64,000 bases of DNA, from the NCBI RefSeq assembly GCF_026210795.1, contig NC_089437.1, positions 496,001 to 560,000 on the forward strand, in the 5' to 3' direction. The notes under the pieces were generated by a model. It ran no database searches. It was not told where the DNA came from and saw nothing but the letters and a program-made list of their open reading frames with translations. Shown in pieces: positions 1 to 11,344 of this stretch (position 1 is the first letter of the stretch; every line of letters begins with the position of its first letter). The position numbers and the translations under genes were made by a program. Source of the DNA: Rhizophagus irregularis. Taxonomy: Eukaryota; Glomeromycota; Glomeromycetes; Glomerales; Glomeraceae.

Positions 1-490
1 ATATATGTGATATTAACATGTTAATGTTAAATTAATTGATTCAATTAACAATTTTTTTTTGACTTTCCATGAAACAATTATAATAATATTTTATTGATTA
101 ACAGAACCTTAAAACATTGAGAGAGCCAGAAAATCAAATTTCAAATACTTTTTTTTTTGTTAATAAAATGTATATTAACTGAAAGATAACATTCTTAATA
201 AATTTGTCTACAAATCTAATTTTTTTTTTATTCATCATTAGCCACTTTTATTTATGGTGTACTGAAAATATCAAATAAAGACCTACTAGTGATACCATTT
301 CTAAGTTCAGTTGCAAATCATTTTAAGTAATTTTTAAATTTTAATTTCGAAGTTGCACAAATGATTATGAGCCCATATATAAATATTCATTTTTTTATTT
401 ATAATTTATAAATTTGAAATGTTTAGGCTAGTAATTTTACTAATCGAATTTTTATTTTAACTAAATAAATTTAAATAATATCCTATAATA
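1..490. other. AT-rich flank, no gene seen
   Basis: I see no gene here. The last 250 bases resemble the 3' flanks of the other BTB-TLDc copies: the stretch that follows the stop codon, rich in TTTAACTAAATAAATTTAA-like sequence, recurs near 8550, 9660 and 12740. This is therefore the downstream flank of the copy that begins at 491, duplicated together with the gene. Confidence 0.5.
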
Positions 491-1995
491 TTAATGATCT
501 CTTTTTAAAATTTGGAATACTTCATAATCATCTATCAAAAATTCGTCTCCTGTATCTCTCATTTTTTTTTCATAACTTTGTTGTTTATTTTGAATAAAAT
601 CATAATTTCTATTAACATGTCCATTTTTCGCATAAATGCCAAGATCGGTAAAAAATGTGGGACCATGACTGGATCTATAAAATAAAGCTTTATTATAATC
701 TTTTACATAACTTAAAATTGGATCTTTGAAGCTATTCTTATTTTTAAAAGAAAATATAAAACTATCTTTGGCTTTACTACAGTCACCAGCTGATTTCCAT
801 ACTGATGGATTATATCCTCCAATAATTTCTTCTGTACCTTTTACTTTAATTAATGTTATAGTACAAAATTTATTATCACATAATCTATGAAACTCATTAG
901 GAGTAAATCCATCTCGACTTTTCCTTAATAATAATTTAAATTTGTATGGCAAATAAAATTCTCTTGCATAAGAAAATTTACTTTTGATAACAATTTTATC
1001 AATCCATCTAGAAATTAAAGCTATGTTGTTTAAATTAACAATTTTTGAATCAATGATTCCATCAATATTTTTATATCTTGGAAGTAAAATATTATCATTT
1101 GGTTTACTATTGGAATCCAAATAAGAATATATTAATTCTTCATAAAGTTGTTCGTTTAAAAGTTTTTTATATGGACGAATTTTTTGTACAAGTTCATCAG
1201 AAGATAAACTGAAATATCTAATTAAAGGTAAACAATGTCAACATTTTGAAATCATCATCTGACCAAGTTGTAGGATCCGGAAGAAGTGCAGGATTTTTCT
1301 CAAGACCCCATTTTAATACATGATCCCAAACTTCAACTTCTTTCATTTGTAAATCATCTCTTTTAATGAGGGAAACTAAAGATTCTTCAGGAAGCGAAAT
1401 AAAGTCAAGTGATTTAAATACTTTCTCGGGAGATTTAGCCATAAAATCTATACAAAATTTTTGAAGTTCTAATAAGAAACTAGAATGAAAACTTGTTCTA
1501 TGTGTAAGTTCAAAATGTTGTTCCATCCATTCAACTTTATTTTCAATTAAATATTGTTGTAAATAATCAACTAGTTCTTGAAGATGAAGTTTATCAGCAG
1601 CAGACAAAATTTTTAAAGTTTCTGAAGGTTCTTGTTCATTCAATGAAATGATACCACCATAAATATATCTATATTACACAAATTTACGTTAAACTAAATT
1701 TATTAACAAACTTTATCATAAATATAACTTACTTTAAAATAATCTGAAAAGTTTCTGGAGAGATATTTGACAGCTTAATGTGAGCATAGACGTGACTATC
1801 ATTTTTTTTGTTGGAAGCTAAAGTTCTTCGTAAAAATGGAGAACGGTAACATAAGATAATCATATGTGCACGAAATATTTTAAATATTTTTACATTTGGA
1901 TCTTCACCAACTTCGATAGTAATATCATAATATTCGTCATCTTTCAAAATTTCAATATAATTTTGACTTAAACTTGAAAAAAATTGCTTGGACAT
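491..1995 (-). pseudogene. BTB-BACK-TLDc protein, copy A, frameshifted by a 14-nt deletion
   Basis: Proteins with BTB, BACK and TLDc domains are expanded in Glomeromycotina; BTB-BACK proteins commonly act as substrate adaptors for cullin-3 ubiquitin ligases, and TLDc is linked to oxidative-stress and V-ATPase functions. The role here is inferred from family only. Exon 1 (1995-1733) encodes the MSKQFF start and the first half of the BTB fold; the intron is 1732-1669 (GTAAGT...ATAG). Exon 2 starts at 1668. Compared with the intact copies, exon 1 carries an in-frame 9-nt duplication (KIFKIF instead of KIF). Near 1235, 17 nt of the intact copies are replaced by 3, which breaks the frame in the BACK domain. 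The TLDc half remains open as a separate frame (491-1120). It is probably a recent pseudogene; a translated truncated BTB-BACK protein cannot be excluded. Confidence 0.8.
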
Positions 1996-2062
1996 TTTTA
2001 ATAAGTGCGAAAGCGAGCGAATACAGAGAAAATTTTTTTTTTAAAATTGTGCATCAATATTA

Positions 2063-2090
2063 ATGTTGGACGATGATCAGCTGACAAACT
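2063..2090 (-). promoter_or_regulatory. Conserved upstream motif of BTB-TLDc copy A
   Basis: The block containing CAGCTGATCATCGTCCAACA (read on the gene strand) lies about 70-95 nt before the start codon. Very similar blocks lie at the same place before copies D (11312-11340), E (14617-14657, with an insertion) and G (36690-36711, diverged). Conservation while the surrounding bases drift suggests a core-promoter or transcription-factor site. Function is inferred. Confidence 0.4.
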
Positions 2091-2199
2091 AATTTCACTT
2101 GATGTAATCATGTAATCACTAATAAGATCACGTGCAAAGTTAGTCTGTTTCGCATGCGTGACGTTTTGCATATTTGTACAAATAAATATTTGCACTACG

Positions 2200-5100
2200 A
2201 ACTTTACAACTGTTTCCGGTTTCTAGTAAAGTATAAAAGTGTTACGTCTTTTTTAGGCTTTTTTGTATGAGAAAGGTACATATTGGATAAGGGAACTTTT
2301 ACAAATAATTCGCACTTTAAATAGTCATTTGCCAAAACTTAGTAGGTTGCATGATGATTATTTAATTAACTTAATATTGTAAGAAATTTTAATAATAATA
2401 AGGTCGAATAGTGGTTAAATGTATTTAAACTATTTTTAAACACATTGAAATTAAATGTTTTCAGAATTTCTGTTTTCGATCTTAAATTTAAAAAATTCTG
2501 GATTTATCCTATTTTGAATAATAGAATATGAAAGGAACTAAGTATGATCAAACCAAGACTTGACACTGTAATTTAGATATATATTATTCCTGCATGTACA
2601 AGATTACTGAAATTTTCTTCAATAAGTAAAACTTACTACTTTAATCTATTGGATGATTTTTATATCTCTCGCAGTTTCCCTTGCATCATGATCATGACGT
2701 TTTACAAATGAATGTATGTATATTTTACCACATTATACCAAATTTTCTCATAACGGAAACCTAATTGGCCCGAAGCCTACTTCGTTATAAGCTTATTAGC
2801 TGTATATATATTAAGAAATATCCGTATTAATCTTCGATTTTAACGATTCATGCATGCTTTACTATATCTTATCGATTGGACACGATAATATATCGAGGAT
2901 CGACTGTAACCACAAAATACAGTATATGAAAGAGTATTTAAATTAGACTTTTATCCTTAACATAATGATAAACAAAAAATTTCATATACAGTATTTTACA
3001 TTTAATATTTATTATAATCTTTTTCTCTTATGAAAGATATGGTAAACATTATTTGTTATATCGGATAAATCTCGTTAAAATAAATTCATAAATTACTTTT
3101 GTATGTTTCGAAGATTTACAGTATATAAGCTTCACTCAGAAATCAAGCAAAAGTGATTTTATTCAAAATTGCTAAATTCAGCCATAACAAAGTTTTGTAC
3201 AAAATCTGAGTAAATTATATTAAATGAACAATTTTATAATTGATTACAAACTGATCTACAGATGAAAGCCCTATAAAAAAAAATTCTGGAAAAAACTCCG
3301 ATAAATGATCATTTTTCTAGTTTTTAACCCGAAAAAACTCAGACACGTGATCATTTTTCTGAAAAATATTTTATAGGGAAAGGATAATACTCTACAATTC
3401 CAGTGGTCAAATTTTAAATAATATTCAAATAAAATATTTCTTACTAGTTGTAATTATTTAAATTGATTAAACCGTCTTTTCTTTATTTCTAATAATATAT
3501 GTTGTAAGGAAAGTTTCACGTCAAGCTCTGAGAATTCATTAGTATTCCATTCGCTCATTTCATTCATTTTTTTAATTTTTTTCACAAGTCCAAAATTTAT
3601 TAAAAGTATTTCTTATACATTCATAACATATTTGTGACGTAAAATTAGCCTTACAATGTCATTAATATTTATTGATTATTCTATTATTTCAACTCAAAAA
3701 AAAAAAAAAAAAACTTATTCGCTTGCAGCGTTCAAGAAATCTTTCTAATATGTATTCGCTTGCAATAAAATTTAAAAAATAAGGAATTTTTATTTTCAAG
3801 TTTTCATGAAGAAATCTAAAAATTCACTCCTTGTAGAAGATCTTATTGTAAGATACGGTATTGCTTCAGAAGTTCATCTTGGAAGATTTTGAATGAAATG
3901 AATTCCATCAAACTAGTCGTCTAATCGGGCATTGGGAGACAGATTGCAATATTATGGCGTAGTTGAATTAATAATTCAGTTTTTTTTTGCTCTGTTAAAA
4001 CAGGTATTAGTGCCTATGCGAAAACTCTTGCAATAAACTTAAAGTCATCATTAGTCTCATTAATCACAAAATTATTTCTGGAATATTGTATCTAGATATC
4101 AAAATTTTCATTTTTTCACATCTAAATGAGCAAATAGAATTTCTTATCTATACGAGCCAGCAACATGTTAAATTCAAATAGGTATTATATTATAACATCA
4201 TAAAATTTTCATTGTTCATATCGGTTGATCAGAAAAGCCCCCATAATTTTATATGCTAATGACAATAAGTAACCCATCAGTTATATAATGAACCCATCAA
4301 CTGAACTTAAATATTAAATGGCTTTATTTTTCAATCAGCCCCATATGTATATAAAACAAATAATGGTAGTCATGTGGATATTTACGTTGAAAATTATAAA
4401 TGATAACGTTTTTGCCTCTGAACTTATAATGGCTAGTTTTAATAATTGGAGTTTGTAAAATTATAGTCAAGTAATTTATATAACTTCAGTCAAAAATAAT
4501 TTAGGAGATTATAAATTTATTATTATGAAAACTATTTTCTTGTATTATGCGAAAGCTTTCCGTAATTTTGTCAACAAATAAATAGGAAAATGATGAACTT
4601 GAGTGCTTAATAAATTAATAAGATTATTACAATATTGTTTTAGATATGATAATACAAAATAATTTTTTTTTTTTTAATTAAATGCTACGGACAAGTTCAA
4701 ATTTTCTTATAATTTATATTATTTATATTAATGCTTTATAGAGCCTATGCTTAGCAAATCTCAATTTGTATTCAATCAAATTTATTACAACGATTATTAA
4801 CAATGATTTTGTAGCCCTACTTTAACTACTACAATATAAAATAATGTGCAACCTCGCCCTGTAAAAAATCTGATCCGTGTTTTATCTTTCCATGTTTTTT
4901 CCATAAACGTATCATTTATAGCCTTAAATCATGGAAATTTTCATCTCGCTAACACGGATATCCGTGAATGTATCATTTTCACGGAATTTTTACGGAGGAC
5001 ACGGAGGAATAATGGGAATATTCGGAAATGGCTATATGATTCAAATTGTAAAATTAATTAACCGTATTTAGTAAAATCTGAGTATCCGTGATCCGCAGTT

Positions 5101-5200
5101 AAATGTGCTATTACGTTTTCACGTCGCACAAGTTAAAATATAAATTCGACCAACAAATAATTCATTTTTCCTTTTTTTCTTTATAAAAAAGAAAGATAAT
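2200..5200. other. Intergenic region with one MITE, no gene supported
   Basis: This stretch is AT-rich and shows no coding frame that I can support. It holds the short inverted-repeat element at 3269-3378, a poly-A run near 3700, and a segment at about 4855-5115 with repeated CCGTG/CACGG words (for example ATCCGTG, TTCACGG, CCGTGATCCGC). That segment may be another degraded element. A 71-codon frame there has no recognisable domain and I do not treat it as a gene. Confidence 0.4.
3269..3378. mobile_element. 110-bp MITE with CCCTATAAAA termini
   Basis: The element starts CCCTATAAAAAA and ends ...TTTTATAGGG, giving perfect short terminal inverted repeats. The interior carries AAAAATGATCA-type words in both orientations. 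A second copy in the opposite orientation lies at 19908-20016; the two align over nearly their whole length as reverse complements. Flanking bases are GAAAG on the left and AAAGG on the right, which could be an imperfect target duplication. It has no coding capacity and so is non-autonomous. Confidence 0.75.
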
Positions 5201-5201
5201 A

Positions 5202-6745
5202 ATGAAATTTTTACCAAAATTATCACAAAATTTGCTTGAACTTTTAGATGATGATGAATTTTATGACATTACAATTGAAGTTGGTAGTGATCCATACGTA
5301 AAAATATTTCGTGCTCATATGAATATATTAAGTTATCGTTCTCCTTATTTTCGTAAAATTTTATCTGATAAAAATAAAAGTGATGGAACTTTGACGCATA
5401 TTAAATCACCAAATATTTTACCTGGATTTTTTCAAATAATTTTGAGGTAATAAGTTTCAAAATAATAAAATAAATATCTTAAATTATTACAATTACTAAA
5501 AATGAATAATTTTTTAGGTATATTTAAACTTTTTTCTGAAGGATATGATTTTTCAGTTTTCTTTAAAACCATGGTTGCTGCCAGCGAATTTGATCTTCAA
5601 GAGTTAGTAAATCATTTACAATCTTTTTTAATTCAAAAAAATACATCCTGGATAATAGAAAATTTTAGCTTGATGTATCAAACAAGTTTAGAAAATAATT
5701 CTTTAACAGAACTTCAAAATTATTGTAACGATCTTGTATCAAAGAAACCAGTTAAGATATTCAATTCAAATAATTTTTCTTCGATTCCAGAAAATATTTT
5801 GATTTCTCTTATTCAAAATGATAACCTTAATATGAATGAAGTTCGAGTTTGGAAACATGTTCTTAAATGGGGACTCGATCAAAATCCAGGACTTCCTTCC
5901 GATCCTGAAAGCTTTTCTGGTGATGATTTTAGTACATTAAAAAATACTTTACAACAATGTATTCCTTTAATTAAGTTCGATAATTTTAGTTCAAAAGAAT
6001 TTTTAGATAATGTATTTCCTTATAGAAAGATTCTATCCGAGAATTTATTTATTGATTTATTAAAACTTTTTTCGGATCACGATCACAAATCAACTGATCA
6101 ACCAGAATCGGAGGAGACTAAAGAGATTGAATCCGAAGCTCAGACATTTGAAAAGATTGAAACTCAATCGATAAGTATAAGTAACATTCCAACCAATGAT
6201 ATTTAGGTCAGCCAATATTACAAATATTAATTCAAGAATTATTACATTAGAACATGCTAGATTAATCTCGAAAATGGATTAATGGATTAGATGTTAATGC
6301 TTCATATGAATTTAAATTAATTTTTCGTGGATCTCGTAATGGATTTACAACTAAAACATTTCATAATATCTGTGATAATCAATCTCGTACTGTAACTATT
6401 ATTAAAGTGAAGGAGAGTAACGAAATTCTTGGAGGATATAATCCGATTGAATGGAAACGTGGTGGCGTCTATGCCGCCACTTATGATAGTTTTATATTCT
6501 CTTTTGATAAAAATCAAAGTATCAACAATTATATTTTGAGTCGTGTATTGGACAGTGATTTTGCCGTATCTAATCACACTTGTCACGGCCTATCATTTGG
6601 AAAGAGTGATCTTGTTTTGCGTGGAGCTTTTTTTGATAATTGTGTTTGTAGCAAAATTTCTTATGATAAACCGATCAGAAATAGTAGCGATAAATTTTCT
6701 TTAGAAGAATATGAAATATTTCAAATTACGAATCAACATTTTTAA
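5202..6745 (+). pseudogene. BTB-BACK-TLDc protein, copy B, several frameshifts
   Basis: This is the only plus-strand member of the left cluster and is clearly diverged (MKFLPKLSQN start instead of MSKQFFxSLSQN). Exon 1 (5202-5446) encodes the BTB N-half; donor GTAATA, acceptor TTTTAG at 5517. With the family splice the frame meets a stop at once, so about one base seems to be missing there. BTB and BACK residues then run open from about 5518 to 6206, with WKHVLKWG in the BACK domain. A Glu/Ser-rich linker (about 6080-6190) follows. The TLDc part continues in a second frame (about 6208-6270) and, after an extra A in a short A-run near 6271, in a third frame to the stop at 6745. Three frame changes argue for a pseudogene; unrecognised introns could explain one of them. 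Confidence 0.75.
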
Positions 6746-8590
6746 TTATTTTTATCATCGAAACAATTAATTTTTTTTTTGATTAAAATAGTAAATATTT
6801 TTTTCTAACCTCAGATAAAATAAAAATAAAAAAATAAAAATGTAAGGTAGAAATGAAAAACAGAATATAGATATAATTACGATGCGTTACTATAAGTTTT
6901 ATGTATGAATTTTTCTACCGTGACCTTTTACATTTATTTTTAGATATTGAATTTATTCTTACTTTATCAGTAACATGATTATTGTTGTTAAAACTTTAAA
7001 AAATCTGTTGTTTTATTTATTTATATGTAAAAAAAGTCATGAATTTTTTGAATATCAATCATAAAAAATAAATTTCACACATTTTACCATTAAAAAAAAA
7101 ATACACGAACACAAAATAAATTAGTAATAAAAAATAGCTAAATTTAACGTGAATTTGACTAGGATAGTGAGCAACGGAATTCTGGAAGAAGAATAGTTAT
7201 TAAGTAGCTTGATTATTGTTTGTTATTACCTTATTTACTTGAATGTAGTTTTTATTTTATTCAATTGATACAGATAGAGGGAGAATAGCTTTAACATTGT
7301 GGTTCTTAAGCTGAGTTTTTTGAACCGGTTGATTTAAACTCCGAGAGCCATATTAATCATTTAGATTGCAATAACTTGTTTGAAAAAATATTATTTCTTA
7401 AATACTCAAATTAACGATGATATTGAAAAACAACTTATATACTAAAATCAGTCCCTACACATTTATATACTGTACAAACCAAACAAAAAAAATTACATGA
7501 TTCAATTAAAAAACAGCAAGAATCACAATTCAATACCAACAATGCAATATCACAACCTATTGAATTTCTCGAAAAACAAATCCAATAATATACAAACCAA
7601 AATGTCCAAAAAACTGCTATGAATCTACTGCTAGCCATAAAGTCACACAAAATCAGTCTAAAAAATCAGTACACAAAATTAAAAACTACCTATTCAAACA
7701 AATCGTATGACATTTCAAAAAGCGCATGATTTCCCTATTGGACCAAAATTTTATAATAATAGTGATGTTAGATAGAGTATTTCCGTCTTAAACAGAAGAC
7801 ATTAATAAACTTCGTTGCTAAATATTTCAGCTCTTTACATAGCTATTTGGGAGATTTGGAAAGAAAATAAAGATTCTAATCTCAGACAAGGTTTTTTACA
7901 AAAACCCCATGCGCAGTATTTATTTTTTATTTTTTATTTTTATTTTTAATTTCAACGTGAACGAGGTCACACATGCGTAGTAAAAAATTCCATGCGCAGC
8001 TCATGCAAAACCCATGTGCAATTGAAAACTCACTAGCAGTCCATACACAAAAGAATTTTATAAGCATTAATAGTTATTTTAACTGAGTAAAACCTAATTT
8101 AAAAATATTTAATATGAATAAGAATTTCTTAATTTGTTAAAATGAAGAGTTGACAGAAAGTGTTAAATTAATTATTCAATTAACAATTTTTGTTTTGACT
8201 TTCCATGAATCCATGAAACAATTATAATAATATTTTATTATCAATTAACAGAACATTAAAACATTGTGAGAGCCAGAAAATCAAATTTTTAAATACTTTT
8301 TTTTGTTAATAAAAATGTTATAAATTTATATATTAACTGAAGCTAACATTCTTAATAAATTACAAATCTAAAATTTTTTTTTTTATTCATCATTAGCCAC
8401 CTTTATATATGGTGTAGTCAAATAAAGACCTAATGATACCATTTCTAAGTTCAGTACTTCAGTTACAAATCATTTTTGAATAATTTTTAAATTTTTAGTT
8501 TTATTTATAATTTATAAATTTAAAATGTTTAGGCTAATTCCACTAATCCAATTTTTATTTTAACTAAATAAATTTAATTAAAGTCTTATA
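6746..8590. other. Intergenic region, no intact gene
   Basis: No supported gene. From about 7465 to 7720 a broken plus-strand frame rich in Gln, Asn and Lys could be a relic of an unknown protein. From 7900 to 8030 CATGCGCAG-like words recur (near 7911, 7972, 7991). From about 8150 the sequence matches the 3' flank of copy A (for example the GTTTTGACTTTCCATGA block also found near 57), marking a duplicated segment. Confidence 0.35.
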
Positions 8591-8594
8591 ATAT

Positions 8595-9127
8595 TAATGA
8601 TCTCTTTTTAAAATTTGGAATATTTCATAATCATCTATCAAAATTTCTTCTTCTGTATCTCTTATCTTTTTTTCATAACTTTGCTGTTTACATCGAATAA
8701 AATCATAATTTTTATTAACATGTCCACCTGACCACCTCTCACATAAATGTCAAGATCGACATCAAATGTGGGACCATAATTGGATGCATAGAATAAAGAA
8801 TCTTTTACATAACTTAAAATTGGATCTTTGAAGCTATACTTATTTTTAAAAGAAAATATAAAACTATCTTTGGCTTTACTATAGTCACCAGCTGATTTCC
8901 ATACTGATGGATTATATCCCCAATAATTTCTTCTGTACCTTTTACTTTAATTAATGTTATAGTACAAAGTTTATCAACACATAATCTATAAAACACATCA
9001 GGAGTAAATCCATCTCAACTTCCTCTTAATAATAATTCAAATTTGGATGGCAAATAAAATTCTCTTGTATAAGAAAATACTATTAATATCAATTTTATCA
9101 ATCCATCTAGAAATTAAAGCTATGATG
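8595..9127 (-). pseudogene. BTB-TLDc 3' fragment, copy C
   Basis: This is a minus-strand relic of the TLDc half only. It matches copy A from the stop codon up to the start of the TLDc domain (the RWIDKI region) but has small indels: one base is missing near 8919 in the GGYNP motif region, and there is a disrupted stretch near 8730. It stops abruptly at about 9127, where the element at 9132-9521 begins. The upstream BTB and BACK parts are absent on the far side of that element, so the truncation is more than a simple insertion. Confidence 0.8.
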
Positions 9128-9131
9128 TTAT

Positions 9132-9521
9132 GGCGCAGTGTGGCGCAGCGATTTTTTCCAAAAAAATTTAAATTGCAATTTTTTTATTTAAAATAAAACC
9201 TTTAAATTCCTGCATTAAGTGTATTTTTGTCCGCTCTGCAAATTTACTTAGAGCATATACGGGTGGTTTAGAAGGCCATTTTCGAGTTATTTAACAAAAA
9301 CTGTTCTTGCGACAAATCCAATTTTGGAAATGATCGGCAAAGACGATAAAATCGGTTGTTATATACTAAAGTCAAAATCTACTTCTAAAACCTCCTTCCA
9401 TTTATAAGTGAATTTTGTATAACAGATGAAAATACATCTAATGTGTAAATTTGAAAACTTTACATTAAAAAGAAAATCTTTAACTTAAATCTTTTTTGAA
9501 ATTACTGCGCCACACTGCGCC
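9132..9521. mobile_element. 390-bp inverted-repeat element (GGCGCAGTGTGGCGCA termini)
   Basis: GGCGCAGTGTGGCGCA at 9132-9147 is matched by its exact reverse complement at 9506-9521. The interior has no convincing frame. It contains GGAAATGATCGGCAAA followed by a near-identical GACGATAA word, and a GCTCTGCAAATTTACTTA-like word. Both recur inside the element at 30167-30447, so the two are probably one non-autonomous DNA transposon family with diverged ends. A clean target-site duplication is not visible. Confidence 0.7.
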
Positions 9522-9705
9522 GTCAACCTGGCACACATTTCAGACGTGCTTCAAAGTGTAACATTGTAAAATCGATTTTAAGTAACTTTCACATGAATTT
9601 AACTTCGGAGTCATCCTTTTTATTTATTTATAATTTATTAAATTAGAATGTTTAGACTAATTCTAATTTTTACCTTAACGGTTTAACTAAATACATTTTA
9701 TAATA

Positions 9706-11244
9706 TTAATGGTCTCTTTCTAAAATTTGAAATACTTCATAATCATCTATCAAAAATTTGTCTTCCGTATCTCTTATCTTTTTTTCATAACTTTGTTGTT
9801 TACATCGAATAAAATCATAATTTTTATTATCATCTTCATCTTCATCATCATCATATTCTGCATAAATGTCAATATCATCATCAAATGTGGGACCAGCATT
9901 GCGTTCATAGAATAAAGCTTGACTATAATTTTTTACATAACTTAAAATTGGATCTTTGAAATTATCCTTACTTTTAAAAGAAAATATAAAACTATCTTTG
10001 ATTTCAAAATATTTACCACATCCATCAGGTGATTTCCATACTGTTGGATTATATCCTCCAATAATTTCTTCCATTCCTTTTACTTTAATTAATGTTAAAG
10101 TACAAGGTATATTATCACATAATTCATGAAACTTTCTAGGCGTAAATCCATCTCTACTTCCCCTTAATAATAATTCAAATTTGTATGGCAAATAAAATTC
10201 TCTTGTATAAGAAAATTTACTTTTGATATCAATTTTATCAATCCATCTAGAAATTAAAGCTATGATGTTTAAATTAACAATTTTTGAATCAATGATTCCA
10301 TCAATATTTCTATATCTTGGAAGTAAAATATTATCATTTGGTTTACTATTGGAATCCAAATAAGAACATATCAATTCTTCATAAAGCTGATCGTTTAAAA
10401 TTTTTTTATATGGACGAATTTTTTGTACAAATTCATCAGAAGACAAACTGAAAAATCTAATTAAAGGTAAACAATGTTGTAAAGTATTTTTCATTATTTT
10501 GAAGTCATCATCTGACCAAGTTGTAGGATCCGGAAGAAGTGTAGGATTTTTTTCAAGACCCCATTTTAATACATGATCCCAAACTTCAACTTCTTTCATT
10601 TGTAAATCATCTCTTTTTATAAGTGAAACCAAAGATTTTTCAGAAAGTGAAGTAAAATCAAATGACTTGAATACTTTATGAGGAGATTTAGTCATGCAAT
10701 TTGTACAAAAATTTTGAAGTTCTAATAATGAATTACGCTGAATCCCTGTTTGATAAACAAGTCCAAAATGTTGTTCCATCCATTCAACTTTATTTTCAAT
10801 TAAATATTTTTGTAAATAATCAACTAGTTCTTGAAGATGAAGTTCATCAGCAGCAGACAAAATTTTTAAAATTTCTGAAGGTTCTTGTTCATTTAAAGAA
10901 ATGATACCACCATAAATATATCTATATTACATAAAATTTACATTAAGTCAAAACATTAACGAACTTTCAGTTATTGTAAATATAACTTACTTTAAAATAA
11001 TCTGAAAAATCTCTGGAGATATATTTGAAAGCTTAATGTGAGTTAAGACACCATTATCGCTTTTTTTATTGGAAGCCAAAATTCTTCGTAAAAATGGAGA
11101 ACGGTAACACAAGATAATCATATGTGCACGAAATATCTTTACATTTGGATCTTCACCAACTTCGATAGTAATATCATAATATTCGTCATCTTTCAAAATT
11201 TCAATAAAATTTTGGCTTAAACTTGAAAAAAATTGCTTGGACAT
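9706..11244 (-). CDS. BTB-BACK-TLDc protein, copy D (intact)
   Basis: This is an intact two-exon gene encoding 489 residues. Exon 1 is 11244-10991 and exon 2 is 10921-9706; the 69-nt intron starts GTAAGT and ends ATATAG, and the AA|A split codon restores the BTB core (IILKYIYGG). I chose the MSKQFF start because every copy shares it, although an upstream in-frame ATG exists at 11307. BTB spans about residues 18-125, BACK about 130-260 (WDHVLKWG near 196-203) and TLDc about 296-487 (RWIDKI, GGYNP, DSFIFSF). An acidic loop coded by GAT/GAA repeats (forward 9828-9860) expands the C-terminal region of TLDc relative to the sisters. A cullin-3 adaptor role is known for many BTB-BACK proteins; it is inferred here. 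Confidence 0.88.
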
Positions 11245-11311
11245 TTTTAGCAAGTGCAAAGTGAACGAATAAAGAGAAAAATTTTTTTTTTCAAAATTGT
11301 GCATCAATTTA

Positions 11312-11340
11312 ATGTTGGACGATAATGATCAGCTGACAAA
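11312..11340 (-). promoter_or_regulatory. Conserved upstream motif of copy D
   Basis: Read on the gene strand, this block contains TTTGTCAGCTGATCATTATC followed by GTCCAACAT, about 70-95 nt before the ATG. It corresponds to the block before copies A, E and G. The role as promoter element is inferred from position and conservation. Confidence 0.4.
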
Positions 11341-11344
11341 CTGA

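Noticed and set aside
1998-2195. 65-codon minus-strand frame upstream of copy A
   Set aside because: It lies in the promoter region, runs past the conserved upstream motif, and is not open in the sister copies.
7435-7650. 71-codon minus-strand frame
   Set aside because: Cys/Phe-rich composition typical of an antisense shadow; the plus strand looks like a decayed Gln/Asn-rich frame, but neither is convincing.
10701-10904. 67-codon plus-strand frame, also found at 14003-14206
   Set aside because: It is antisense to the conserved BTB/BACK exon of copies D and E; its conservation follows from the coding strand.
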